Assembly: GCA_024223125.1 (NCBI GenBank)
Contig: JAAEOP010000450.1
Span: forward strand, 1-32,422
DNA: 32,422 nucleotides
Source: Chloroflexota bacterium
GTDB taxonomy: Bacteria > Chloroflexota > Anaerolineae > Promineifilales > Promineifilaceae
Reading direction: 5' to 3'
The notes under the pieces are model-generated. The model was not told the DNA's origin and made no database searches. It saw only the letters and a list, made by a program, of their open reading frames with translations. The position numbers and the translations under genes are program-made. Below, piece after piece: positions 1 through 6,824 of this stretch; positions within the stretch are counted from its first letter, which is position 1; every line of letters begins with the position of its first letter.

Positions 1-2
1 AC

Positions 3-164
3 GAAGGCATCATCAGCGATGGACTTATGGATAGCTTTGCCCTGGCTGAATTTGGCGTCTACATCGAGGAAACATTCGACATTTACATCCCCGATGCCGA
101 TCTGACCGTTGCCAAAATGGATACTCTCAATCAGATGGTCGTCCGTGTCATGCGCAACCTCTAG
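3..164 (+). CDS. Acyl carrier protein, C-terminal part (5' end outside window)
   Basis: An open frame runs from the window edge to a TAG stop at 162-164 and encodes about 53 residues. The piece contains ISDGLMDSFALAEFGVYIEE followed by a FDIYIPDADLT segment. This matches helix II and III of phosphopantetheine-binding carrier proteins, with the DSF serine in the place of the DSL/DSM attachment serine. Carrier proteins of this kind hold acyl or aminoacyl groups as thioesters for a partner synthetase. The partner must lie upstream of the window, so whether it serves fatty acid synthesis, D-alanylation or a secondary pathway cannot be told. A strong terminator follows, so it is the last gene of its transcript. 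Confidence 0.75.
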   Translation, partial: EGIISDGLMDSFALAEFGVYIEETFDIYIPDADLTVAKMDTLNQMVVRVMRNL

Positions 165-218
165 ATCCTCCCCGCGACCAACCCCATTTACCTGCGTATA
201 GAGCTTCAGTAAAGTAGT

Positions 219-252
219 AAACCTCCGCGATCTTTGAGACCGCGGAGGTTTT
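219..252 (+). terminator. Rho-independent terminator after the carrier protein gene
   Basis: A perfect 11-bp stem, AAACCTCCGCG (219-229) paired with CGCGGAGGTTT (241-251), encloses an 11-nt loop that can itself close TCT with AGA. The A tract on the left and T tract on the right make it usable from either strand. It separates the carrier protein gene from the LiaF-like gene at 275. Confidence 0.8.
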
Positions 253-274
253 AGAGAATACTGAGGTAATAATC

Positions 275-763
275 ATGCAAAAGAAAAACTCTGTCATCGG
301 CGGCGTCATACTCATAGGTGTCGGCGTTTTAATTTTACTGGGCCAGCTTATTCCAGGGCTGGCAGACCTATTCGATTTCAGCCGCTTGTGGCCTTTGATC
401 TTTGTCGCCATTGGCGGCCTTATGCTGTTAAGCGCGGTGGTTGGTTCTCCCGAATTGGCAATACCGGGCAGCGTCCTGACCGGCTTAGGATTGTTGTTGT
501 TTTACCAAAACACATCTGGCAATTGGAGTAGTTGGGCATATGCCTGGGCTTTGATTCCTGGTTTTGTAGGCATCGGGCAAGTCATAACTAGCAGCTTGGA
601 TAAAACCAAAGCAGATATGCGGTCTACAGGATTGCGGCTCATTTTAATCAGTGTGAGTCTGTTTGCTATTTTTGCTTTCTTCTTTAACTTTTCCTGGAAC
701 TATTGGCCGATACTATTGATTATTGGCGGGTTGTGGCTGTTGCTAAACGGCCGTAAACAATAA
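275..763 (+). CDS. LiaF/LiaI-type transmembrane domain protein (DUF5668-like)
   Basis: A 162-residue integral membrane protein with about five or six hydrophobic segments. It opens with a Gly-rich GGVILIGVGVLILLGQL helix and a LWPLIFVAIGGLMLL helix, and closes with YWPILLIIGGLWLLLNGRK. The W-P-L/I-L-I-x-I-G-G-L-x-L-L pattern appears twice and is typical of the LiaI/LiaF-like transmembrane region. LiaF-type proteins hold cell-envelope stress sensors in check; this one has only the membrane part and no LiaF C-terminal domain. The start is supported by a GAGGT Shine-Dalgarno just upstream. It stands next to pspC and pspA, which suggests a shared envelope-stress role by inference. Confidence 0.7.
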   Translation: MQKKNSVIGGVILIGVGVLILLGQLIPGLADLFDFSRLWPLIFVAIGGLMLLSAVVGSPELAIPGSVLTGLGLLLFYQNTSGNWSSWAYAWALIPGFVGIGQVITSSLDKTKADMRSTGLRLILISVSLFAIFAFFFNFSWNYWPILLIIGGLWLLLNGRKQ

Positions 764-843
764 CCTGCAACCTTTCCCTAACCCACCCGTATTGTGGGGT
801 GATTGATAATAAAAATAAACTCTGACTTTTGGAGGCATAAATC

Positions 844-1092
844 ATGAGAGAAAAACAATTAGTTCGGAACCCTGAAGATAAAATGTTATTTGGTGTTTGC
901 AGCGGGCTGGCAAACTATTTGAGAGTTGACCCGGTACTTGTCCGGTTGGCTTTTGTTTTGTTTGTCATCTTAGGGCATGGCGCGGGCCTGCTAGTTTACC
1001 TGCTGTTGGCAATCCTAATGCCAGAACCGGGTATGCCAGTAGCCAAAGCCAATGCTTTTGATGATGAGGAGATCATTATCAAAAATTCGTAA
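844..1092 (+). CDS. pspC: PspC-domain membrane protein
   Basis: An 82-residue protein that is almost entirely one PspC domain. The N-terminal LVRNPEDKMLFGVCSGLANY motif leads into VDPVLVRLAFVLFVILGHGAG and a second membrane helix ending LAILMPEP. PspC proteins sit in the inner membrane and take part in the phage-shock (envelope stress) response with PspA. A clear GGAGG Shine-Dalgarno lies 8-9 nt before the ATG. The gene follows the LiaF-like protein by 80 bp and ends shortly before a strong terminator, so the pair 275-1092 can form one transcript separate from pspA. Confidence 0.85.
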   Translation: MREKQLVRNPEDKMLFGVCSGLANYLRVDPVLVRLAFVLFVILGHGAGLLVYLLLAILMPEPGMPVAKANAFDDEEIIIKNS

Positions 1093-1117
1093 GCGCCTTT
1101 TTTACCTCTTTTGGACG

Positions 1118-1157
1118 AAACGGCCGTAATCTGTACAGGTTACGGCCGTTTCTTTTT
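1118..1157 (+). terminator. Rho-independent terminator built from two ACGGCCGT palindromes
   Basis: A perfect 12-bp stem, AAACGGCCGTAA (1118-1129) with TTACGGCCGTTT (1140-1151), is followed by CTTTTT. The loop contains CTGTACAG, itself palindromic, so the stem can extend. Each arm contains one complete copy of the octamer that is iterated through the window. It ends the LiaF-like/pspC transcript, and its T tract reaches into the proposed -35 box of the pspA promoter. Confidence 0.85.
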
Positions 1158-1183
1158 GCCACTCTCTCCCCACTCAGTATAAT
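1156..1183 (+). promoter_or_regulatory. Sigma70-type promoter of pspA, probably giving a leaderless mRNA
   Basis: TTGCCA at 1156-1161 (5 of 6 to TTGACA) and a perfect TATAAT at 1178-1183 are separated by 16 bp. Only six bases separate the -10 box from the ATG at 1190, so transcription would begin at or beside the start codon. There is no Shine-Dalgarno sequence before the ATG, which fits leaderless translation. Confidence 0.6.
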
Positions 1184-1189
1184 CTCCCT

Positions 1190-1864
1190 ATGGCATCTCT
1201 ATTCCAAAAATTACGCACCCTCATCAATGCCAAACTGCACGACGCTGCAGACAAGGCATTAGAAAAAAGCGATCTAACCATTTACGATCAATATATTCGT
1301 CAGGCTGAACGGGAATTGGAAACCTTCAAAAAAACCATCGCTCCCATGTATGCCCAGGTCAAAACATCCGGCCGTCGCCGCGAAAACCTGGCTAATGAAG
1401 CCGCCCGTTACGACATACAAATTGACCGGTTCCTCAAATCCGGCCAACGCACCGAAGCTATGGTCACCCAGAAAAAATTCAACTCTACGATGGACTTGAT
1501 CAACACTTATAACGCCTCCTTAGAACGGCAGGTGAGCGCTTTGGAACAATTACACGATGTAGAAGTGAAATTAGAAGGCCGGTTAACCATTGCCAAACAA
1601 GAAAGGCAGGAATTGGGCTTTTTATTGCAGCTTGCCAAATCGAAAGAAATATCCACCAAAGCGATGAAATCGTTAGATTCGTTGATGGGTTCCGGCGATA
1701 TGGAAGTAGCCCAGGCGGCCGAAAATATCCGCCGCCGCCTGGACCATGCCGACGCCGCCTGGGAAGTTCAGGCCGACAGTCTGGACAATCAACTAGATGG
1801 CGCCATGCACAGCCTAGAAGTAGAAGCCGATTTGGCCGCCCGTATGGAGAGATTAGGGTTATAA
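1190..1864 (+). CDS. pspA: PspA/IM30-family envelope protection protein
   Basis: A 224-residue, highly charged protein predicted to be a long helical hairpin, of the usual PspA/IM30 length. The N-terminus MASLFQKLRTLINAKLHDAA is the amphipathic membrane-binding helix, and IYDQYIRQAERELETFKKTI continues the coiled coil. PspA-family proteins (ESCRT-III relatives) polymerise on damaged inner membrane and limit proton leakage. It lies just after a LiaF-like gene and pspC, which are typical Psp/Lia partners. It appears to have its own promoter, with the ATG directly after the -10 region and no ribosome-binding site. No Psp transcription factor (PspF or LiaRS) is seen nearby. Confidence 0.85.
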   Translation: MASLFQKLRTLINAKLHDAADKALEKSDLTIYDQYIRQAERELETFKKTIAPMYAQVKTSGRRRENLANEAARYDIQIDRFLKSGQRTEAMVTQKKFNSTMDLINTYNASLERQVSALEQLHDVEVKLEGRLTIAKQERQELGFLLQLAKSKEISTKAMKSLDSLMGSGDMEVAQAAENIRRRLDHADAAWEVQADSLDNQLDGAMHSLEVEADLAARMERLGL

Positions 1865-1925
1865 GAGATTAGAGATTATCTTCACCGTTCAATCTTCAAT
1901 CTCCCATCCCCAATCTCCAATCTCT
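1852..1925. repeat. Degenerate CAATCTC/GAGATTA short-repeat tract
   Basis: After the pspA stop region the sequence is made of variants of GAGATTA and CAATCTC. The first half reads as GAGATTA-type units and the second as CAATCTC-type units, so the tract is roughly an inverted repeat. Similar tracts occur near 4187-4216, 11575-11612, 11797-11845 and 20092-20119. It fills the gap before the glycosyltransferase gene at 1928. Confidence 0.65.
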
Positions 1926-1927
1926 AC

Positions 1928-3025
1928 ATGATGAATGTCGCTCTTGTACACGATTGGATGAACCAGATAGGCGGTGCAGAAGATGTGTTGGAAGCGCTGG
2001 TCAACCTGTATCCCTACGCCCCTGTTTTCACCTCCATGTATGCCCCCAACAAGATGCCCGCCCACTGGCAAAATTGGGACATCCGCACCACCTTTTTAGA
2101 TAAACTACCCCTCATCCACAAAAAACAACAGCTTTACTTTCCGCTTTATCCTCTCGCTTTTGAACAACATGATTTTCGCGGCTATGATCTGGTAATTAGC
2201 AACAAAAGCGGCTTCTGTCATGGCATTATCACCGACCCGGAGACAACGCACATTTGCTACTGCCTGACGCCAACGCGGTATGTGTGGCGTTACCATCAAT
2301 ATGCGGAGCAGGAAAATTTGGGCCGGATGGCGCGGGGCATGTTGCAGCCCTTTTTAGGTTGGCTGCGGGTGTGGGACCGGCTGGCGGCCGACAGAGTGGA
2401 TCATTTCATTGCCATCTCGCAGGAAGTACGTCGGCGAATCGGCAAGGTGTACCGGCGGGAGGCCACTATCATCTACCCGCCGGTGGATGTCAACCGTTTT
2501 GCGCCCGCCAATCAGGTGGATGATTATTTTTTGATTGTAGGACGATTGGTTCCTTACCGGCGTATTGATTTGCTGATTGAGTCCTTTAACAAAATGCAAC
2601 GGCCGTTACTCATTGCCGGTCATGGTCGAGATAGAGAACGGCTAGAAAGTCTGGCCGGACCAACCATTCAATTTTTAGGCTATGTGCCCGATGAGGATTT
2701 GCCCGATTTGTACGCCCGTTGCCGCGCCTTTATGTTCCCCGGTGAAGAGGATTTTGGCATTGCCCCCATTCAAGCGATGGCTGCCGGACGGCCGGTCATC
2801 GCTTATGCGGCCGGTGGCGCATTGGATACCGTCATCTCCGGACAGACAGGCATCCTTTTTAATGAGCAGACAGGTGTAGGTATTATGCAAGCCGTAGATG
2901 AGTTTGAGGAGATGAAAGTGAACACGGCTATTATCCGCCAACACGCCGAAAAGTTTGACATCGCTATCTTCCAAGAACAGATGACAAACTTCATCCACCA
3001 AAAAATGGACGAAGCATCCCCATGA
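1928..3025 (+). CDS. GT4-family (GT-B fold) glycosyltransferase
   Basis: A 365-residue GT-B glycosyltransferase, probably cytoplasmic and acting on lipid-linked polysaccharide intermediates. The N-terminal domain begins with VALVHDWMNQIGGAEDVLEA, including the GGAE acceptor-side glycine motif. The C-terminal domain has FLIVGRLVPYRRIDLLIESF and the donor-site stretch around GEEDFGIAPIQAMAAG, then RPVIAYAAGGALDTV. The closest recognisable group is the mannosyl/rhamnosyl-transferase type found in capsule clusters, although the sugar cannot be assigned. In the EX7E motif the first Glu is E274 but the second is Gln (Q282), an unusual substitution. The start is ATG 1928 or ATG 1931; neither has a Shine-Dalgarno. 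Its stop overlaps the next start by 4 nt (ATGA), so the two are translationally coupled. Confidence 0.88.
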   Translation: MMNVALVHDWMNQIGGAEDVLEALVNLYPYAPVFTSMYAPNKMPAHWQNWDIRTTFLDKLPLIHKKQQLYFPLYPLAFEQHDFRGYDLVISNKSGFCHGIITDPETTHICYCLTPTRYVWRYHQYAEQENLGRMARGMLQPFLGWLRVWDRLAADRVDHFIAISQEVRRRIGKVYRREATIIYPPVDVNRFAPANQVDDYFLIVGRLVPYRRIDLLIESFNKMQRPLLIAGHGRDRERLESLAGPTIQFLGYVPDEDLPDLYARCRAFMFPGEEDFGIAPIQAMAAGRPVIAYAAGGALDTVISGQTGILFNEQTGVGIMQAVDEFEEMKVNTAIIRQHAEKFDIAIFQEQMTNFIHQKMDEASP

Positions 3026-4206
3026 AAAAAATTGTCCTGGCTGTTTTCGCTCTCATCATTCTCATCTACCTGTTTCTTGGACCTATCCCCATTCCCATCA
3101 ACCTGGGGCGGATAGACTTCACCGCCTATTGGAGTACCGCCTATTTACTGGCTCGTTCTGAAAATTTCAGTGATTCCAATACCTTGCTGACAGTGGAACA
3201 AACATGGGCAATGTGGGACGGGGATTTCCCCATCAAGGCCTGGAATCCACCCTGGCTGCTACCACTGCTCCTGCCCTATACATTGGTTCCTTTTCAGCGA
3301 GCGGTCTGGCTCTGGTTCAACAGTAATATTATTCTGGTGTTTACCGCCTCGGTTATGGCCTGGATAAGTAGCGCCAATAAAGAATCGGTAAGCAAGCGGG
3401 CCTGGCTGGCGCCCCTCATCAGTTTTGTGTTTGCTCCGCTGCTGACCGGACTTTATATGGGGCAAGTTAATACCCTGGTCTATTTTGGATTGGCAGCCAT
3501 GTTGTATTTTGCCGACCGAAATCGGCTACTGCTATCAGGATCAGCTTTGACTTTGACGATAGTAAAACCACATCTAGTTTATGTGACAATACCAATACTC
3601 TTATTGAGTGCGGTCTACAAAAAAGAGTGGCGATTTGTGGCCGGGTTTTTGGGAACGCTGTTGGGATTAACGGCCGTAACCTTTGCTCTACGGCCGTCAT
3701 TCATCGGTGAATATATTGCTTCTTCTACTAGTAACAACTTGTTAAGCTGGCAGACGCCAACATTAGGCGGCATCTTAAATTTTCTGTTTGGCTGGGAAGA
3801 GGCTGTTTTGATGAGCTTACTCGTTTTGCCCCTGTCAATCATCTGGTGGTGGACCCAAAAAGACCGCCTGCTACTGACAGAATTAACCCACATCACTGTC
3901 TTTATTTCCATCATCACCGCTCCCTTTGGTTGGGGGTACGATGCCATCATTTTGATGATTCCCATTTTGCAGATTATCGTTTGGGTTTTTGAGGGACATT
4001 ACAGCAGAACGATGAACATTTTATTGATCGGCAGCCTGGTTTTGATTGATGTTAGCGCCATTTACCAACGTACTCGCATGAATAACGAAGTTTTCGCTTT
4101 TTGGCTACCTATAATCCTGGCTTTCCTCTATCTGCTTGCCAGAAGACAGAAAGGATTGTTTAGTCAATTGAATGTCTTAAATGAGCTTGAGAGATTAAGA
4201 GATTAA
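3022..4206 (+). CDS. GT87-type (DUF2029) polyprenyl-phosphate-dependent glycosyltransferase
   Basis: A 394-residue protein with about ten membrane helices. Near the N-terminus, after the first helix, the segment RIDFTAYWSTAYLLARSENF carries the Asp expected at the active site of GT-C enzymes that use polyprenyl-phosphate sugars. The WNPPWLLPLLLPYTLVPF segment is typical of the GT87/DUF2029 family. Such enzymes transfer mannose or similar sugars outside the membrane. It is coupled to the GT4 gene by a 4-nt ATGA overlap and precedes the chain-length genes, so it probably adds sugars to the same polymer or to a glycolipid. The 3' end and following gap contain a GAGATTA-type repeat. Confidence 0.78.
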   Translation: MKKIVLAVFALIILIYLFLGPIPIPINLGRIDFTAYWSTAYLLARSENFSDSNTLLTVEQTWAMWDGDFPIKAWNPPWLLPLLLPYTLVPFQRAVWLWFNSNIILVFTASVMAWISSANKESVSKRAWLAPLISFVFAPLLTGLYMGQVNTLVYFGLAAMLYFADRNRLLLSGSALTLTIVKPHLVYVTIPILLLSAVYKKEWRFVAGFLGTLLGLTAVTFALRPSFIGEYIASSTSNNLLSWQTPTLGGILNFLFGWEEAVLMSLLVLPLSIIWWWTQKDRLLLTELTHITVFISIITAPFGWGYDAIILMIPILQIIVWVFEGHYSRTMNILLIGSLVLIDVSAIYQRTRMNNEVFAFWLPIILAFLYLLARRQKGLFSQLNVLNELERLRD

Positions 4207-4231
4207 ATCTCCAATCTGGACAATTATTATC

Positions 4232-4660
4232 ATGCACCAAAACCTGGAACAAATTATTCACAAAGCAACAAGCGATTCGGCCGCGGTCTATGCGCCAAGC
4301 CCACCGTTAGAGATACAAAGCAATCAACTTTATGATGTGTGGACACACGGCCGTCAACACATTGACCCTATCCTGCCCGAAAGAGTCCAGTTATATTTGC
4401 TCCTGTTTCCCGTATTTTGGTTAGCCATCTTGCTCAATATTGGCCTAAATCGGGCAAAATCGGGACAATTGGTAAACTGGCATATCAACGAACTACCGGT
4501 CAACAAGCGATTAAACCGCTACCTGATCCGCGCCGAAGCGTGGCCGGCGCAAGATTTTGATAAACAAGAGGCGGGTTTATTTTTCCCAAGCCCCTCAAGT
4601 CCCCGGCACTTTGGAAGTGCCGGGGACTTTGGAAGTGCCGGGGACTTTGGAGCAGATTAA
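4232..4660 (+). CDS. Unknown single-helix membrane protein of the polysaccharide cluster
   Basis: A 142-residue protein I do not recognise. Residues 1-50 are polar, residues about 53-71 (QLYLLLFPVFWLAILLNIGL) form one membrane helix, and a basic segment with NKRLNRYLIRAEAW follows. The last part, about residues 122-140, is encoded by a short repeat and reads as two GDFGSA-like units, so the native C-terminus has probably been replaced or extended by repeat insertion. It has no Shine-Dalgarno. It sits 25 bp after the GT87 gene and 11 bp before a Wzz-type gene, so it is probably co-transcribed with them. No function is proposed. Confidence 0.5.
   Translation: MHQNLEQIIHKATSDSAAVYAPSPPLEIQSNQLYDVWTHGRQHIDPILPERVQLYLLLFPVFWLAILLNIGLNRAKSGQLVNWHINELPVNKRLNRYLIRAEAWPAQDFDKQEAGLFFPSPSSPRHFGSAGDFGSAGDFGAD
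4597..4648. repeat. 15-bp inverted repeat plus tandem 18-mers inside a 3' coding end
   Basis: AAGTCCCCGGCACTT (4597-4611) is a perfect inverted copy of AAGTGCCGGGGACTT (4615-4629), with a 3-nt loop. The right arm is part of an 18-bp unit GGAAGTGCCGGGGACTTT that is present twice in tandem (4613-4630 and 4631-4648). The unit length is a multiple of three, so the host frame is kept. Confidence 0.9.
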
Positions 4661-4671
4661 ACAGTACGATT

Positions 4672-5355
4672 ATGGAACTACAATATTATTGGAAAATCGC
4701 AAAACGACGTTGGTGGCTGATTGTTATTCCAGCGGCCGTCGTTCTCATCCTCAGCCTCATAACCTACCGTCCGGCGCCGGCGGCCGGGTTCAATGTGGGC
4801 ATGAATTTCATCGTCGGTCAGAAACCGGCCGATCTATCCACAAATCCCGATGAAAATCTATATTACAACTGGCTGACTTCAGAATACATCGTCAATGGCC
4901 TGACAGATTGGGTAACTGGGGGGAAATTCAAAACGGCCGTGTCCGACCAACTATCCACAGAAGGATTAGATGTCCCCCCACACACTTTCAACATCGTGGC
5001 TGATAATGTACGCAGCAAATTACAGCTATCCATTCAACATGGGGATGCGGAAACCCTGGCCCAAATCATGAAGGCTGTCATTATTGTCCTGACCGAGCAA
5101 AACGGTGAAGCGCTGCCACAATTAGGAGAGGATACGGCCGTTATCATCCCCGTAGACCAACCCTTCGTTACCCCCATTCCCGGCAGCCTACGCAGCCAGC
5201 TAAACATTCCTCTCAGAATCGCCCTAGCCTTTATTGCCGGCATCGGGCTGGCCTTGCTTGTAGAATATCTTGACACTACAATCCACGACCGCGACGAAGT
5301 GGAACATCTAGGCTTGCGCCTTTTAGGAGAAATACCCAAAAGCCGCAAGTCGTAA
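4672..5355 (+). CDS. Wzz/YveK-type chain-length regulator (first copy)
   Basis: A 227-residue inner-membrane protein with the Wzz topology. A cytoplasmic N-terminus (ELQYYWKIAKRRWWLIV) leads into helix 1 at about residues 14-32. An extracytoplasmic domain of about 145 residues follows, then helix 2 near residues 185-203 (ALAFIAGIGLALLVEYLDTT), preceded by the Pro-rich PFVTPIPGSLRSQLNIPLR. The end DEVEHLGLRLLGEIPKS is the usual tail of YveK/CapA-type proteins, which work with a separate tyrosine kinase to set polymer length. The extracytoplasmic domain is short compared with Gram-negative Wzz. No Shine-Dalgarno is seen. A second Wzz-type gene follows 35 bp later. Confidence 0.82.
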   Translation: MELQYYWKIAKRRWWLIVIPAAVVLILSLITYRPAPAAGFNVGMNFIVGQKPADLSTNPDENLYYNWLTSEYIVNGLTDWVTGGKFKTAVSDQLSTEGLDVPPHTFNIVADNVRSKLQLSIQHGDAETLAQIMKAVIIVLTEQNGEALPQLGEDTAVIIPVDQPFVTPIPGSLRSQLNIPLRIALAFIAGIGLALLVEYLDTTIHDRDEVEHLGLRLLGEIPKSRKS

Positions 5356-5390
5356 GATAAGACGCTGTCTTGTCCGAAAGGAGTAACCCT

Positions 5391-6041
5391 GTGAAACTAA
5401 GCGACTATTTGCGAATCATTCGCCAACGCGGCTGGATTATTATTTTATTGGCTTTACTCACGGCCGCCGCCGCCTTCGCTTTTAGCAAAATGCAAACCCC
5501 CATTTACGAATCCAGTCTAAAACTGCTGGTACGCCCCGCCCGTACCGACTTCGGCCAATCCCAAGCCGCTCGTGAACTGTTAGGAACCTACGAACAATGG
5601 CTCCGCAGCAGCTACCGCTCCCAGGCCGTTATTGACGAATTGCAGTTAGATATGACGGCCGGGGAACTACTTGGCGATGTCAGTGTCGCTTCAGACCGCT
5701 TAGGGTTGGTCTTGCAGGTGGTCGTAGAAAACACAGATGGTGAACTAGCGAATGACATCGCTCGTGTTTGGGGTAATCTGCTCATTCAATGGCAACAACA
5801 AGAAAACGACAAGAACCGGCAAGAAGACCGCATCACCATCGAATTTCAAGATAATCCCCAATATTCTTTGTCCAGTCCGCAAACTAAAATCAACACGGCC
5901 GCCGGCTTTGTTTTTGGTGCGCTCTTGGGCGTCATTCTAATATTTGTTTTAGAATGGTTAGATTCTGGCGTCATGCGCCGCAGTGAAGATGTAGAACGTT
6001 ATCTGGATATTCCCGTTGTGGGGAGTATCCCTAACCAGTAA
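5391..6041 (+). CDS. Wzz/YveK-type chain-length regulator (second copy)
   Basis: A 216-residue protein with the same two-helix plan as its upstream neighbour. It begins MKLSDYLRIIRQRGWIIILL, has a short coiled outer domain (residues about 35-165), and ends with a second helix (AAGFVFGALLGVILIFVLEW) plus the RSEDVERYLDIPVVGSIPNQ tail. GTG at 5391 is chosen as start because AAAGGAG (5377-5383) lies 7 nt upstream; a longer frame from TTG 5370 would place the ribosome-binding site inside the gene. The two Wzz-type proteins are diverged rather than recent duplicates and could form a mixed complex with the kinase encoded at 6102. Confidence 0.83.
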   Translation: MKLSDYLRIIRQRGWIIILLALLTAAAAFAFSKMQTPIYESSLKLLVRPARTDFGQSQAARELLGTYEQWLRSSYRSQAVIDELQLDMTAGELLGDVSVASDRLGLVLQVVVENTDGELANDIARVWGNLLIQWQQQENDKNRQEDRITIEFQDNPQYSLSSPQTKINTAAGFVFGALLGVILIFVLEWLDSGVMRRSEDVERYLDIPVVGSIPNQ

Positions 6042-6087
6042 TCAGTATTCAGTTTTGGACTGCACACTGAAAACTGCAAACTGGACA
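6042..6087. repeat. CAGTTTTCAGT/ACTGAAAACTG intergenic repeat, copy 1
   Basis: The gap between the second Wzz gene and the kinase gene is made of CAGT and ACTG units that fold back on each other. The 17-mer CTGCACACTGAAAACTG (6060-6076) recurs exactly at 6787-6803 on the other side of the kinase gene. Confidence 0.8.
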
Positions 6088-6101
6088 CTTTCAAAAAAAC
6101 T

Positions 6102-6749
6102 ATGGATTTAATAACAATCACCAACCCCCGCTCTCCTGTCAGTGAAGCGTACCGCACATTGCGGACAAATCTCTCGTTTTATAGTTTGGACAACCCTATT
6201 TGTTCGCTGGTTGTTACCTCGCCGGCGCCCAATGAAGGTAAAAGCACAACTGTCGCTAATTTGGCGGTGACGATGGCACAAAGCGGCCGTCGCACCATTT
6301 TAGTAGATTGCGATTTACGACGACCGTCCCTCCATGACCATTTCAATCTCCAGGCCAGCCCCGGTTTTACTGATATGGTCTTGTCCGATTCCATTAATCT
6401 CCCTCTGCAAAAAACCGAAATCGAGAATTTATCGCTCTTAACCAGCGGCGCTAAACCGCCCAATCCGGCCGATATGTTGGGCGCAAAAAAAGTAGACCAG
6501 ATCATCGCCCAGCTGCAAGAAGAAGCGGACATTGTGCTGTTTGACGCCCCGCCTGTGATGGCTGTGACGGACGCGGCCGTGTTGGGAGCCAAAGTAGATG
6601 GCGTCTTACTCGTCATTCAAGCGGGCAAAACCAAACGAGACCACGCCGAACGAGCCAAAGAAACGTTAGAAAAAGCCAAAGTCCGCATCGTTGGCGCCAC
6701 TCTCACCAACGCCCCCAAAGATAGTACGATGAGTGGGTACTATGGTTAG
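6102..6749 (+). CDS. CpsD/CapB-family bacterial tyrosine kinase
   Basis: A 215-residue soluble P-loop ATPase of the BY-kinase family. SEAYRTLRTN near residue 14 is the oligomerisation motif. Walker A is APNEGKSTT (K47), Walker A' is ILVDCDLRRP (D69, D71), and Walker B is DIVLFDAPP (143-151). The membrane activator is not fused, so it should be supplied by one or both Wzz-type proteins upstream, as in Gram-positive CpsC/CpsD. The C-terminal tyrosine cluster is minimal, with only the two tyrosines of SGYYG. Autophosphorylation there would control polymer length or export. The ATG lacks a Shine-Dalgarno, and the gene is flanked on both sides by the same CAGTTTTCAG repeat. Confidence 0.87.
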   Translation: MDLITITNPRSPVSEAYRTLRTNLSFYSLDNPICSLVVTSPAPNEGKSTTVANLAVTMAQSGRRTILVDCDLRRPSLHDHFNLQASPGFTDMVLSDSINLPLQKTEIENLSLLTSGAKPPNPADMLGAKKVDQIIAQLQEEADIVLFDAPPVMAVTDAAVLGAKVDGVLLVIQAGKTKRDHAERAKETLEKAKVRIVGATLTNAPKDSTMSGYYG

Positions 6750-6750
6750 G

Positions 6751-6824
6751 CCAGTTTTCAGCAATCAGTTTTCAGTTAGTCATTCACTGCACACTGAAAA
6801 CTGTATACTGCACACTGAACTCAC
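6751..6824. repeat. CAGTTTTCAGT/ACTGAAAACTG repeat, copy 2, between convergent genes
   Basis: A perfect 11-bp inverted repeat, CAGTTTTCAGT (6766-6776) and ACTGAAAACTG (6793-6803), lies between the convergent kinase and proA genes, with more ACTG-type units on each side. Its position would allow it to act as a two-way transcription stop, but there is no clean T tract. The end runs into the last codons of proA. Confidence 0.7.

Noticed and set aside
1852..1925. Possible CRISPR array from regularly spaced GATTAGA/CAATCTC units
   Set aside because: Units are only 7-8 bases, degenerate and without spacers, and no cas gene is present in the window.
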